From positions 1-56,932 of the forward strand of contig JADGCN010000009.1 of assembly GCA_015228975.1 (NCBI GenBank): a stretch of 56,932 nucleotides of DNA, written 5' to 3'. Below are positions 1 through 8,400 of this stretch, piece after piece. The notes under the pieces are model-generated. The model was not told the DNA's origin and did not search any database. It saw only the letters and a list, made by a program, of their open reading frames with translations. How positions within the stretch are numbered: position 1 is the first letter of the stretch; each line of letters begins with the position of its first letter. Position numbers and translations under genes: made by a program. This DNA is from Magnetococcales bacterium. Its GTDB lineage: Bacteria > Pseudomonadota > Magnetococcia > Magnetococcales > UBA8363.

Positions 1-68
1 GAAAGCGGGGATCCAGGGAGTCTACACACCTTCCCCTGACTTTCTGGATCCCCGCTTTCGCGGGGATG
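1..68. repeat. Dispersed palindromic intergenic repeat, left copy
   Basis: Positions 1-16 and 44-59 are a perfect 16-bp inverted repeat. Positions 50-65 form a further hairpin (CCCCGC, loop TTTC, GCGGGG). The 25 bases at 44-68 are repeated exactly at 56635-56659 near the right edge, and a shorter match (GGGGATCCAGGG) lies at 51455-51466. The element is intergenic and resembles the short GC-rich REP-like repeats common in proteobacteria. The left end of the window probably cuts it. Confidence 0.75.
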
Positions 69-100
69 ACAAGAACTGCGCATCCCAAGATAGCTGCGGT

Positions 101-1141
101 TTAAACCACCGAGGAGCGAAAAAAGGAGATTTCCCTTTGTAAAAAACAGGCCATACGCAGCATGGCAAAGGCGGCGGTTGCCCCGGTACCTTCCCCCATG
201 CTGATATCAAGGTGTAACAATGGGGTGACATCCATGGCGCGGATGACGGGCAACTGTCCGGGCTCTGCGGAACGGTGGCCAAAGAACAGCCATTCCTTGA
301 CCGAAGGGTGCAGGGATACGGCGACCAGGGCAGCGGTTGAGGCGGTCAGGCCATCGACCAGGGCGGGTATTCCCATCTGTCCGCAGGCGATGAAAGCCCC
401 GGCCAGTGCGGCGATGTCGAAGCCGCCCAGGCGACGAACCGTCTGCAAAGCGCCACTCAGGCCGGGTAAATGCAGGTTGAGGGCTTGGTTGATAACCTGG
501 GCTTTTCTGGCCATTCCTTCGGCATCCAGACCGGAGCCGGGTCCGGCGACCGAATCGGGGGCAACCCCCAGTAACGCTGCGGCGACGGAGGCCGCTACGG
601 TGCTTTTGCCGACGCCGATTTCTCCACCGATGATCATATGCATTCCGGCAGCAACGGCTCGTTGTACGGCATCCCTTCCGGCAGCCATGGCGTTGGCCAG
701 TTGTTCCTCATCCATGGCGGGGCGGAAACGTATGTCGTTGGTCCCGGGACCCGCCGGTTGGTTGATCAATCCGTGGGCAGGGGCTGGTTCGTCAACCAAG
801 CCGACGTTGATGATTTCCAGTTCCACACCGAGATGGCGCGCCATGACGGCAATGGCGCTTTGCCCCTGCAAGGCACTCTGAACCATGGTCATCGACATGT
901 GTTGCGGGTAAGGCGAAACATGGGCTGCGGCAACGCCGTGATCGGCTGCAAAAATCAAGATGCGTGCCGGGTCGGGATTGGGTTCCTGGGTGGCGTACAA
1001 CCCCGCCAGCCGAATGACGGTCTCTTCGAGCAGTCCGAGGGCCCCCAAAGGCTTTTCCATGGTTTCCAGATGTTTCCGGGCCGCTTCTTGATCAGCGTGC
1101 GAACAGGGACGGATAGGGTGATTGAGCCAGGATGCCGCCAC
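101..1141 (-). CDS. cobT: Nicotinate-nucleotide--dimethylbenzimidazole phosphoribosyltransferase
   Basis: CobT transfers ribose phosphate from nicotinate mononucleotide to the lower-ligand base (5,6-dimethylbenzimidazole), giving alpha-ribazole phosphate for the cobalamin nucleotide loop. The 346 residues match the usual family length. Visible family signatures are AADHGV (65-70), the Gly-rich GEIGVGKST stretch (173-181) and SMGEGTGA with Glu317, the position of the catalytic base in the Salmonella enzyme. In well-known CobTs the second motif reads GEMGIGNTT, so GKST is a variant that superficially resembles a P-loop. The start is GTG at 1141 with AGGAG seven bases upstream; an ATG just upstream is out of frame. 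No other cobalamin gene and no obvious cobalamin riboswitch sits next to it. It follows the cbpA-like gene on the same strand after 154 bases. Confidence 0.95.
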   Translation of the reverse strand: MAASWLNHPIRPCSHADQEAARKHLETMEKPLGALGLLEETVIRLAGLYATQEPNPDPARILIFAADHGVAAAHVSPYPQHMSMTMVQSALQGQSAIAVMARHLGVELEIINVGLVDEPAPAHGLINQPAGPGTNDIRFRPAMDEEQLANAMAAGRDAVQRAVAAGMHMIIGGEIGVGKSTVAASVAAALLGVAPDSVAGPGSGLDAEGMARKAQVINQALNLHLPGLSGALQTVRRLGGFDIAALAGAFIACGQMGIPALVDGLTASTAALVAVSLHPSVKEWLFFGHRSAEPGQLPVIRAMDVTPLLHLDISMGEGTGATAAFAMLRMACFLQREISFFRSSVV

Positions 1142-1295
1142 GGCATTACTCCTACTTGAGCGTAAGTCACATGAAAAAATGCGGGCATTCTAGATTGCTT
1201 TTGATCCGTCATCAACCCTGGCCGGTAATTGTCATGGGACAGGGGGTTGGAACGGGATGGTTCCATCTAGGGATCAGAAGGGATCGGTGTTGATC

Positions 1296-2297
1296 CTATC
1301 CCCATTGTTCCGGGCGCGGATTGAAGGTGAATTCTTTGGCAAAGCGTTGATAGGCTTCGATTTCATGGGCAGTATTCGCCCCAGGGGTGACGATACGGAG
1401 CAATACGGTCTGGTTGCCGGGGGGATTGCCGGGCAGACCTTTGCCCTTGAGGGAGAGTCGTTGTCCCGATTGGCTTCCAGGGGGAATGCGCAGACGGACT
1501 TGCCCTCCCATGGTGGGGACCGTGAGCTGGCACCCGAGCGCCGCTTCCCAGGGAGTGAGTGGCAGATCCAGTTCGCAATCGCGTTCGTTAAGCCGGAACC
1601 AACGATGGGGGCTGATTTTAACTGTGATCAATCGTTCAGGTTCCTGTTTATTGGGACCGCCGCCGATGCGGATGGTTTGGCCATCGGTTATGCCTGCGGG
1701 CAGGGTGACCACGATTTGTTTGACCCCCTGGGGTGAGCGCCATTCCAGGGAACGCTTGCATCCCTCGAAGGCTTCTTCCAGACTGATCTCCACTTGGGCA
1801 TCGGGCTTGGCGGGACGGGGCTCCGGGTTGTGGCTCATTTGACTGCCACGACGATGCCCGGCGGGCTCGGAAAAATTTGGGTTGCCAAAGAACGGGAATC
1901 CACCCGAACGGGATCGGGCAAAAGGATTATTAGCGGCTGTCTGGCCAAATAATCGGTTGAAAATTTCTTCGATATCAGGGGAATTGCCGGCGCTGAAATC
2001 AAAACTGAAGCCTTGGCCCGACGCGTCTCCGGCCCTGGCTTGCGGGCGGGATCGGCTGCCAGGGTTTTGCATGTATTGGTAGAGGATGTCGTATTCCCGG
2101 CGCTTTTCTTCGTCTTCCAAAATGTCGTGGGCGGCCGATATTTCCTTGAAACGCACCTCACTGTCTGGATTTTTATTGACATCGGGATGGTATTTCTGTG
2201 CCAATTTCCGGAAATTTTTTTTTATCTCCCCCTGGCCGGCGCTCGGTGAAACACCAAGAATCTTATAATAATCTTTGAATTGCGATGGATCCATCAT
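1296..2297 (-). CDS. cbpA: DnaJ-class co-chaperone, CbpA-like
   Basis: A 333-residue J-domain protein. The N-terminal J domain (about residues 8-75) carries the HPD tripeptide that stimulates DnaK ATPase. A Gly/Phe/Ser-rich linker follows (about 75-160), then two C-terminal substrate-binding beta domains (about 165-325). There is no CxxCxGxG zinc-finger block, which separates it from DnaJ and places it with the CbpA type. The start is the first of two tandem ATGs (2297), with GGGAG nine bases upstream. It is divergent from the diguanylate cyclase gene. The CbpA name rests on domain layout and length, so the ortholog assignment is less sure than the family. Confidence 0.88.
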   Translation of the reverse strand: MMDPSQFKDYYKILGVSPSAGQGEIKKNFRKLAQKYHPDVNKNPDSEVRFKEISAAHDILEDEEKRREYDILYQYMQNPGSRSRPQARAGDASGQGFSFDFSAGNSPDIEEIFNRLFGQTAANNPFARSRSGGFPFFGNPNFSEPAGHRRGSQMSHNPEPRPAKPDAQVEISLEEAFEGCKRSLEWRSPQGVKQIVVTLPAGITDGQTIRIGGGPNKQEPERLITVKISPHRWFRLNERDCELDLPLTPWEAALGCQLTVPTMGGQVRLRIPPGSQSGQRLSLKGKGLPGNPPGNQTVLLRIVTPGANTAHEIEAYQRFAKEFTFNPRPEQWG

Positions 2298-2663
2298 GGT
2301 ATTCAGCTCCCAAACGCTCGTGGTCGTTCACGGTGTTTTAGCGCATCATTGGCAGATTTCTTGCGGCCATTTTGTGTTGACTATCGGTTGTTGCATCGCT
2401 CACGTCTGCCTGTTTCATGGGTTGTCACTCGAAATTCCGTTTCGTTTACGCTATAAAAATGGACTTGTGAAATTCCATTGTGATGCACATGGTGTCTGAT
2501 TGCCACTGTTTCAAGGGTGCGGATAAAAAAAAAGTTGATCGTTTTGTCCTGTCGATTGTTGGGGTATGCGGTCCTGTTGACCTGGAACAACGTCAACACC
2601 CTTGCATGTTTGTGATTTTGTGTTGAATCGGTATGACAGATTTTCTTGCGGAAGGAGGGCCCA
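2298..2663. other. Divergent intergenic region, 366 bases
   Basis: This stretch separates the divergent cbpA-like and diguanylate cyclase genes and must hold both promoters. It is less GC-rich than its flanks and contains short A/T runs (for example at 2526-2535). I see no convincing ORF, RNA fold or operator. The reverse-frame ORFs here are not supported by any family resemblance. Confidence 0.5.
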
Positions 2664-3617
2664 ATGGACCCGTTTGAGACGGCAGTCGCCGTGTCGCAAA
2701 TGTTCCATGATATTGACCGGGATATTTTTATTGATGAATTGCGAGCCTGTCCGCGGCGCTCGCTCGGTAACAATGAAGTCTTGATTCGTCCTGGCCAGGA
2801 GAATCATTCGGTCTATTTCCTTATTGACGGTTCCCTCTCCATTCACTTGGAAAAGCCCAAGAGTCAGCCAATACGCATTGTCCATCCGGGTGAAACCGTA
2901 GGGGAGTTGTCCATTATTGCCGCCACCCAGTCATCAGCCTACGTTTTAGGTTTGGGCCAGGCTGAAATGGTGGTCATGGACCAATCGTTGTTGTGGGAAC
3001 TGGTGGAGCGGGAGCCGAAAATTGCCCGTAATCTTCTCCTGGTTTTGTCGGGTTGGGTGGTCAAAAGCAACAAGCATACCGGGCAACAGTTGCGCACCTT
3101 GGAAACGTTGCAAGGTTTGGCGCGCATGGACGGTCTTACCGGAATTTACAATCGCCGATCTTTTGATGACATGTTGCATCGTTTTTTACAGCGGAGTCAG
3201 CGTACCGGGCACCCTATGGCTTTGGCCATGTTGGATGTTGACTTTTTTAAGCGTTATAATGACGGTCATGGGCATCAGGCGGGAGATCAAGCCTTGATCG
3301 CCCTGGCCAAGGTTTTGGGTCGTGCCATCCGTCCCTCCGATTTTGCCGCCCGGTACGGTGGCGAAGAGTTTGCGTTTCTCCTGTCCGATGCATCTCTGGA
3401 GGAGGCGGTTGTCATTGCGGAACGGGTGCGTTTGGCCGTCATGGAGCAAAAAATTTTCAGCCAGGATGGACACCCCTTGCCGAGTATCACCGTATCCATG
3501 GGTTTGGCCCTTTCCGATGCCCAATCCAATCCCGAAAGCCTGATTGCCAAAGCGGACCGTAATCTTTATCATGCCAAACAAAATGGGCGTAACCAATGTT
3601 GTTACCAGCAGGATTGA
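2664..3617 (+). CDS. Diguanylate cyclase with N-terminal cyclic-nucleotide-binding domain
   Basis: A soluble 317-residue protein predicted to make c-di-GMP from GTP under control of a ligand-binding domain. Residues about 27-130 look like a CRP/cNMP-binding beta barrel (GELSIIA phosphate-binding-cassette-like stretch at 80-86). Residues about 150-315 are a GGDEF domain with an intact GGEEF active site (232-236) and the metal-binding Asp in LDVDFF. The RPSD sequence (223-226), five residues before GGEEF, is a classical product-inhibition I-site, so the enzyme is probably feedback-regulated. I chose ATG 2664 because AAGGAGG lies five bases upstream; an in-frame TTG at 2646 has no such site. The EamA gene follows after 18 bases. 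Confidence 0.92.
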   Translation: MDPFETAVAVSQMFHDIDRDIFIDELRACPRRSLGNNEVLIRPGQENHSVYFLIDGSLSIHLEKPKSQPIRIVHPGETVGELSIIAATQSSAYVLGLGQAEMVVMDQSLLWELVEREPKIARNLLLVLSGWVVKSNKHTGQQLRTLETLQGLARMDGLTGIYNRRSFDDMLHRFLQRSQRTGHPMALAMLDVDFFKRYNDGHGHQAGDQALIALAKVLGRAIRPSDFAARYGGEEFAFLLSDASLEEAVVIAERVRLAVMEQKIFSQDGHPLPSITVSMGLALSDAQSNPESLIAKADRNLYHAKQNGRNQCCYQQD

Positions 3618-3635
3618 CGGGTACGTCCCCCCTCC

Positions 3636-4493
3636 ATGAACTCATTCAAGGCAAATCGCCTGCTGGCGGTTGGATTGGTTCTGGTGGCGGGGTTCGGTTT
3701 TTCCATCGTCGCGGCGGTGGTCAAAGCGGTTAGCGCCGATCAGCACCCTTTCCAGCTCGTTTTTTTGCGTTCTTTTTTCGGCTTGCTGTGGGTGACGCCC
3801 TTTTTGTTGCGCAAGGGGTCCCGTTTCACCCTCTCCTCAGGGCATGTGGGCATGCATTTGTTGCGCACCATGGCCGGAATCCTGGCCATGGGGAGCGCTT
3901 TTTATGCCTATTCAACACTTCCCCTGGCCTTGGTCATCAGCATCAGCTTTTCGACCCCGTTGTGGATGATTGGTCTGGCTTGGTATTTTTTACAGGAACG
4001 TCCCGGGTGGTCGGCGATTTTGGCCACGTTGGTTGGATTTGCCGGTGTGTTGCTCATGTGTCGCGCCGAGTGGACCGCTTTCGATGCCGGCTGGGTTGCG
4101 GCGTTGTCGAGCCCGTTTTTTGAGGCTTTGGTGCTGGTCCTTTTGAAACGGATGACGGAGACCGAACCCATTTTGACGATTATTGCCACCTACGGCATTC
4201 TGGCGTCGTTGTTTTGGCTGCCGGTGGCGGTATGGGTATGGCATCCCATGAGCGATGAAAATCTTTTCTGGATGGTTGTGGTGGCTGGTGTTGCCTCCCT
4301 TTCCCAGGCGGCTACTGTCAACGCCTATGCCATGGCCCCGGCGACCGTTGTGACCCCTTTGTATTATGTCCGCTTGATTTTCATCGTGACCATAGGGTAT
4401 CTCTTCTTCCAGGAAGTACCGACCTGGACGACGTGTCTGGGGGCTGTTACCGTTATCGGAAGCAATCTTTTCATTATCAAAAGTAAAGGATAA
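3636..4493 (+). CDS. EamA/DMT-superfamily transporter
   Basis: A 285-residue inner-membrane protein with about ten hydrophobic helices arranged as two EamA repeats. Typical family features are the N-terminal helix followed by an aromatic, basic loop (HPFQLVFLRS) and the C-terminal Pro/Tyr-rich segment (ATVVTPLYYVRLIF). The family exports metabolites such as amino acids or nucleotide derivatives; no substrate can be inferred here. The start ATG has no strong ribosome-binding site, so translation may be coupled to the diguanylate cyclase gene 18 bases upstream. The metallopeptidase gene follows after only five bases. Confidence 0.87.
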   Translation: MNSFKANRLLAVGLVLVAGFGFSIVAAVVKAVSADQHPFQLVFLRSFFGLLWVTPFLLRKGSRFTLSSGHVGMHLLRTMAGILAMGSAFYAYSTLPLALVISISFSTPLWMIGLAWYFLQERPGWSAILATLVGFAGVLLMCRAEWTAFDAGWVAALSSPFFEALVLVLLKRMTETEPILTIIATYGILASLFWLPVAVWVWHPMSDENLFWMVVVAGVASLSQAATVNAYAMAPATVVTPLYYVRLIFIVTIGYLFFQEVPTWTTCLGAVTVIGSNLFIIKSKG

Positions 4494-4498
4494 GGGAC

Positions 4499-5308
4499 TT
4501 GTTTCGCTTCTCAAAGTCGCTTCGGTTGCCCGCTGGTCGCCTGATGCCGTTGGTACTGGCTCTTGGGCTTTGGGTGATTCTGACCCCCGGACAGGCTCGT
4601 TGCGTGGAATCCGAGGGACGTTTTTTGTTGGTTATGGACGCGCCAGGCCATTCGTCTTCGGCGTGGGATATGCTGAAAAAAACCAACTGGGTGGAGGGGG
4701 TGGTCAAAAATTTACAGGCCAGTTTTTCCTTGCCGCGCTCGTTAATCATCCACTTTGGCGATGGTCCGGGTCCCCGGTATAGCCCCGAGCGCGTGGAGAT
4801 CGGCATCCCTTACGCTTTTGTCGAAGAGGTCGCCAAACTGTTGGCCGATCGCAATGCCCACCCGGACGCCACCCGGTTACAGAACGACACCCTGGATGTG
4901 GTGGAATGGGTGCTGTATCACGAATTGGCGCATGCGTTCATTGATTTGTACAACTTACCGGTCCTGGGTCGGGAGGAGGATGCCGCCGATGCCTTGGCTA
5001 CCCTTCTCGTGATCAGGTTGGTGGAAAACGGGGGTCACATGGCCCTGACGGCAGCCGATTTGCTGGCGCGCATCGCCGCCAACCTGCCCCATGCCGCCAA
5101 GACATCCTTTTGGAGCGAACATACCCTGGACCAGCAACGTTTCGCCCAAGTGGTTTGCTGGGTGTATGGCAGTGATACCGCCACTTTCGCCCCCTTGATC
5201 GCTTCGGGGGCGCTGCCCCAACGCCAAGCCTGGCGTTGTCCCGATGTTTTCGCTGTCATGGCGCAAGGTTGGCTGCGCTTGTTGGACCGCCATATCAAAC
5301 CGGCATAA
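4499..5308 (+). CDS. DUF4344 family putative metallopeptidase, exported
   Basis: A 269-residue protein with an N-terminal signal sequence: basic N-region, then a hydrophobic stretch near residues 16-32. The mature part matches the DUF4344 family. It has a zinc-site motif HELAH (about residues 141-145) and the following GREEDAAD stretch, whose acidic residues supply the expected third ligand. It should act in the periplasm or at the membrane; the substrate is unknown. The start is TTG at 4499, with AAGGA about eight bases upstream. An internal ATG at residue 16 would remove the basic region of the signal peptide. It probably forms a short operon with the EamA gene. Confidence 0.85.
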   Translation: MFRFSKSLRLPAGRLMPLVLALGLWVILTPGQARCVESEGRFLLVMDAPGHSSSAWDMLKKTNWVEGVVKNLQASFSLPRSLIIHFGDGPGPRYSPERVEIGIPYAFVEEVAKLLADRNAHPDATRLQNDTLDVVEWVLYHELAHAFIDLYNLPVLGREEDAADALATLLVIRLVENGGHMALTAADLLARIAANLPHAAKTSFWSEHTLDQQRFAQVVCWVYGSDTATFAPLIASGALPQRQAWRCPDVFAVMAQGWLRLLDRHIKPA

Positions 5309-5474
5309 AATGTTGCAGCTTTTTTCCTGGAAATCCGGTTAAACCAAGCCAAGACTTTGGATTGTTGGAAAATTGTCTGTATCCGTTGTAAGGAATGGTG
5401 ATAGCGGGTATAGTGCCCTTGTAGGTGATGTGGTGATTGCATGTATCCATCCTTAAATAAACAGAGACGGCAGA

Positions 5475-8400
5475 ATGAAATTTTCCGGATATCCCAACAA
5501 AACCGGCCTCTACGATCCTCAGTTTGAACACGATGCCTGCGGCATTGGTTTTGTCGCCCAGATCAACGGCGAAAAGTCCCACCAGATCATCAAGACAGGT
5601 CTTGAAGTCCTGATCAACATGACGCATCGAGGGGCTTCGGGATCGGATCCCCTTACCGGTGACGGTGCCGGCATCATGATTCAAATGCCGGATGCCTTCA
5701 TGCGGCAGGAGTGCGAGGAACTTGGCATTGCGCTGCCCCCCGAGGGGGATTATGGCGTTGGTACCATCTTCTTGCCCAAAGATACCGTGCTGCGGGAATC
5801 CTGTTGTCGTTTGGTTGAGAAAACCATCACCGAGGAGGGGCAGTTGTTTTTGGGCTGGCGCGATGTGCCGGCGAGTGTGGATGCCCGCATCGGTTATACG
5901 GCCAAGGCATCGGAGCCCTCGGTTCGCCAGATCATCATCGGTGCCCGCAATCGCCCGGTAGATGCCGACGATTTGTGGATGGAGCGCAAGCTTTTCATTA
6001 TTCGTCGCCGCATCGAGAAATTGGTGATGGGATACAGTGCCGAGGAGATCAAGGCTTTCCACATTTGTAGCCTCTCTTCCCGCACCCTGCTTTATAAGGG
6101 GATGTTTCTCGCCGATCAGTTGGGGGATTATTTCCCCGATCTGAAGGATCCCGCCATGGTCACCGCCTTTGCCATGGTACATCAACGCTATTCCACCAAT
6201 ACTTTTCCCACATGGCACTTGGCGCACCCGTTTCGCATGATATGCCACAACGGGGAGATCAATACGCTACGTGGCAACATCAACTGGATGCGTGCCCGCG
6301 AGGCGACCCTCTCCTCGCCGTTGTTCGGCAGTGATATCAGCAAACTCTACCCCATCATCCCCGAGGGGATTTCCGATTCCGCCTCCTTTGACAGGGCCGT
6401 GGAGTTTTTAACCATTTCGGGTCGTTCCCTGCCCCATGCCATGATGATGCTGATTCCCGAGGCATGGGAAAATCACAAACACATGGATCCGGATCGACGG
6501 GCATTCTATGAATTCAACGCCTCGATCATGGAACCTTGGGATGGGCCGGCAGCCGTGGCTTTCACGGATGGTCGCTATATCGGTGCCACCCTCGACCGCA
6601 ATGGACTCAGACCGGCGCGCTATATCGTGACCAAGGGGGGGATTTGTGTCATGGCCTCGGAGGCCGGCACCGTCACCGTCCCCCCGGAAGAGCAGCTTTA
6701 CAGTTGGCGTCTGCAACCGGGGCGCATGTTTGTCATTGATCTGAAAAAAGGGTGCATCATTGAAGATCATGAAATCAAGGCGGAGATAGTCGGGTCCAAG
6801 CCATACCGCAAGTGGGTTGAGGAGGGGTTGGTACGCTTGGAAACGCTGCCGCCGGGCTCTGAGGAAGCCCGGGAGAGCGAACCATTGCACCTCAGGCAGG
6901 TTGTCTTCGGCTATAGCGAGGAGGATATCAACGTCCTCATCGCCCCCATGGGATTGAATGGCGAGGAACCCACCGGTTCCATGGGCAACGATGCGGCTTT
7001 GGCGGTACTTTCTGACCGTCCGATCTCGCTGTTCAATTATTTCAAACAATTGTTCGCCCAGGTTACCAACCCGGCCATTGACCCGATCCGTGAAGAGTTG
7101 GTCATGAGCCTGAACATGCAGCTTGGACCGGTCGGCAATTTGTTGGATGAATCTCCCAGGCATGTCATGCGTATTGCGCTGGCACAGCCCATCCTGACCA
7201 ATGCCGATCTGGAGAAGATCCGTGCTGTCGCCACCAGCGGCTTGAAGGCGGCAACGTTTTCGACCCTTTTTCCCAAGAGTCAGGGCACCGGGGGTATGCG
7301 GCGCGCCCTGTCCGATTTGTTCACGCAGATTTCCCAGGCGCTGACCCAGGGTGTCAACCTGATCATTTTGAGCGACCGGGGTGTCAATGCCGAAAAGGTT
7401 CCCATTCCCATACTGTTGGCCACTTCGGCGGTACATCACAATTTGATTCGTTCCGGGGACCGTACCAAGGCCAGTATCCTGGTTGAGACCGGCGAGGCGC
7501 GGGAGGTCAATCATTTCGCCCTTTTGGTGGGTTACGGCGCCAACGCCGTCAATCCTTATCTGGTGTTTGAAACCATTGGCAAATTGTGTGATGACAAGCT
7601 GTTTTTTGGCGAGATGCCAGCCAAGACGGTGCAATACAACTACGTCAAGGCGATCAACAAGGGCATGTTGAAGGTATTCTCCAAAATGGGGATTTCCACG
7701 CTGTTCAGTTATTGTGGCGCCCAGATTTTTGAGGCCATCGGCTTGGATCATTATGTGGTGGAACGGTATTTCACCGGGACGGTTTCCCGCATTCAGGGGA
7801 TCACCCTGGACCAGATTGCCGAAGAGAGCATTCGCCGACATCAGATGGCCTATGGGGATCGGGTGTTGCCGGGGCAAACCCTGGATATTGGCGGTGACTA
7901 CAAATATCGCCAGGGGGGGGAGCGGCACCTGTGGAATCCGGAAACGTTGACCAAATTGCAGCATGCCACCCGCAGCAATGATTATCGTACCTTCAAGGAA
8001 TTTTCCCGGCTGATCGACGAACAGGCGGAAGAGTTGTGTACGTTGCGTGGCTTGTTTCTGCTCAAGAAGGCCCATACACCGATTCCATTGGAGCAGGTGG
8101 AACCGGCGGCGGAGATTGTCAAACGTTTTGTCACCGGGGCCATGTCTTATGGGTCGATCTCCAAGGAGGCCCACGAAACGTTGGCGATTGCCATGAATCG
8201 CATTGGCGGGCAATCCAACACCGGTGAGGGGGGAGAGGATCCGGAGCGGTTTTCCCCCCGTCCCAATGGCGACATGGCCCGCAGTGCCATCAAGCAGGTT
8301 GCCTCCGGGCGTTTTGGCGTCAGCAGCCATTACCTGGTCAACAGTACCGAAATGCAGATCAAGATCGCCCAGGGGGCGAAGCCGGGTGAAGGGGGGCAGT

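Noticed and set aside
162-1159. Plus-strand ORFs of 239 and 173 residues across cobT
   Set aside because: Antisense shadows of cobT with no family resemblance; cobT has all its motifs on the minus strand.
1142-1295. Possible cobalamin riboswitch before cobT
   Set aside because: Only 154 bases follow the cbpA-like stop and I find no B12-box-like sequence; a full riboswitch needs more space.
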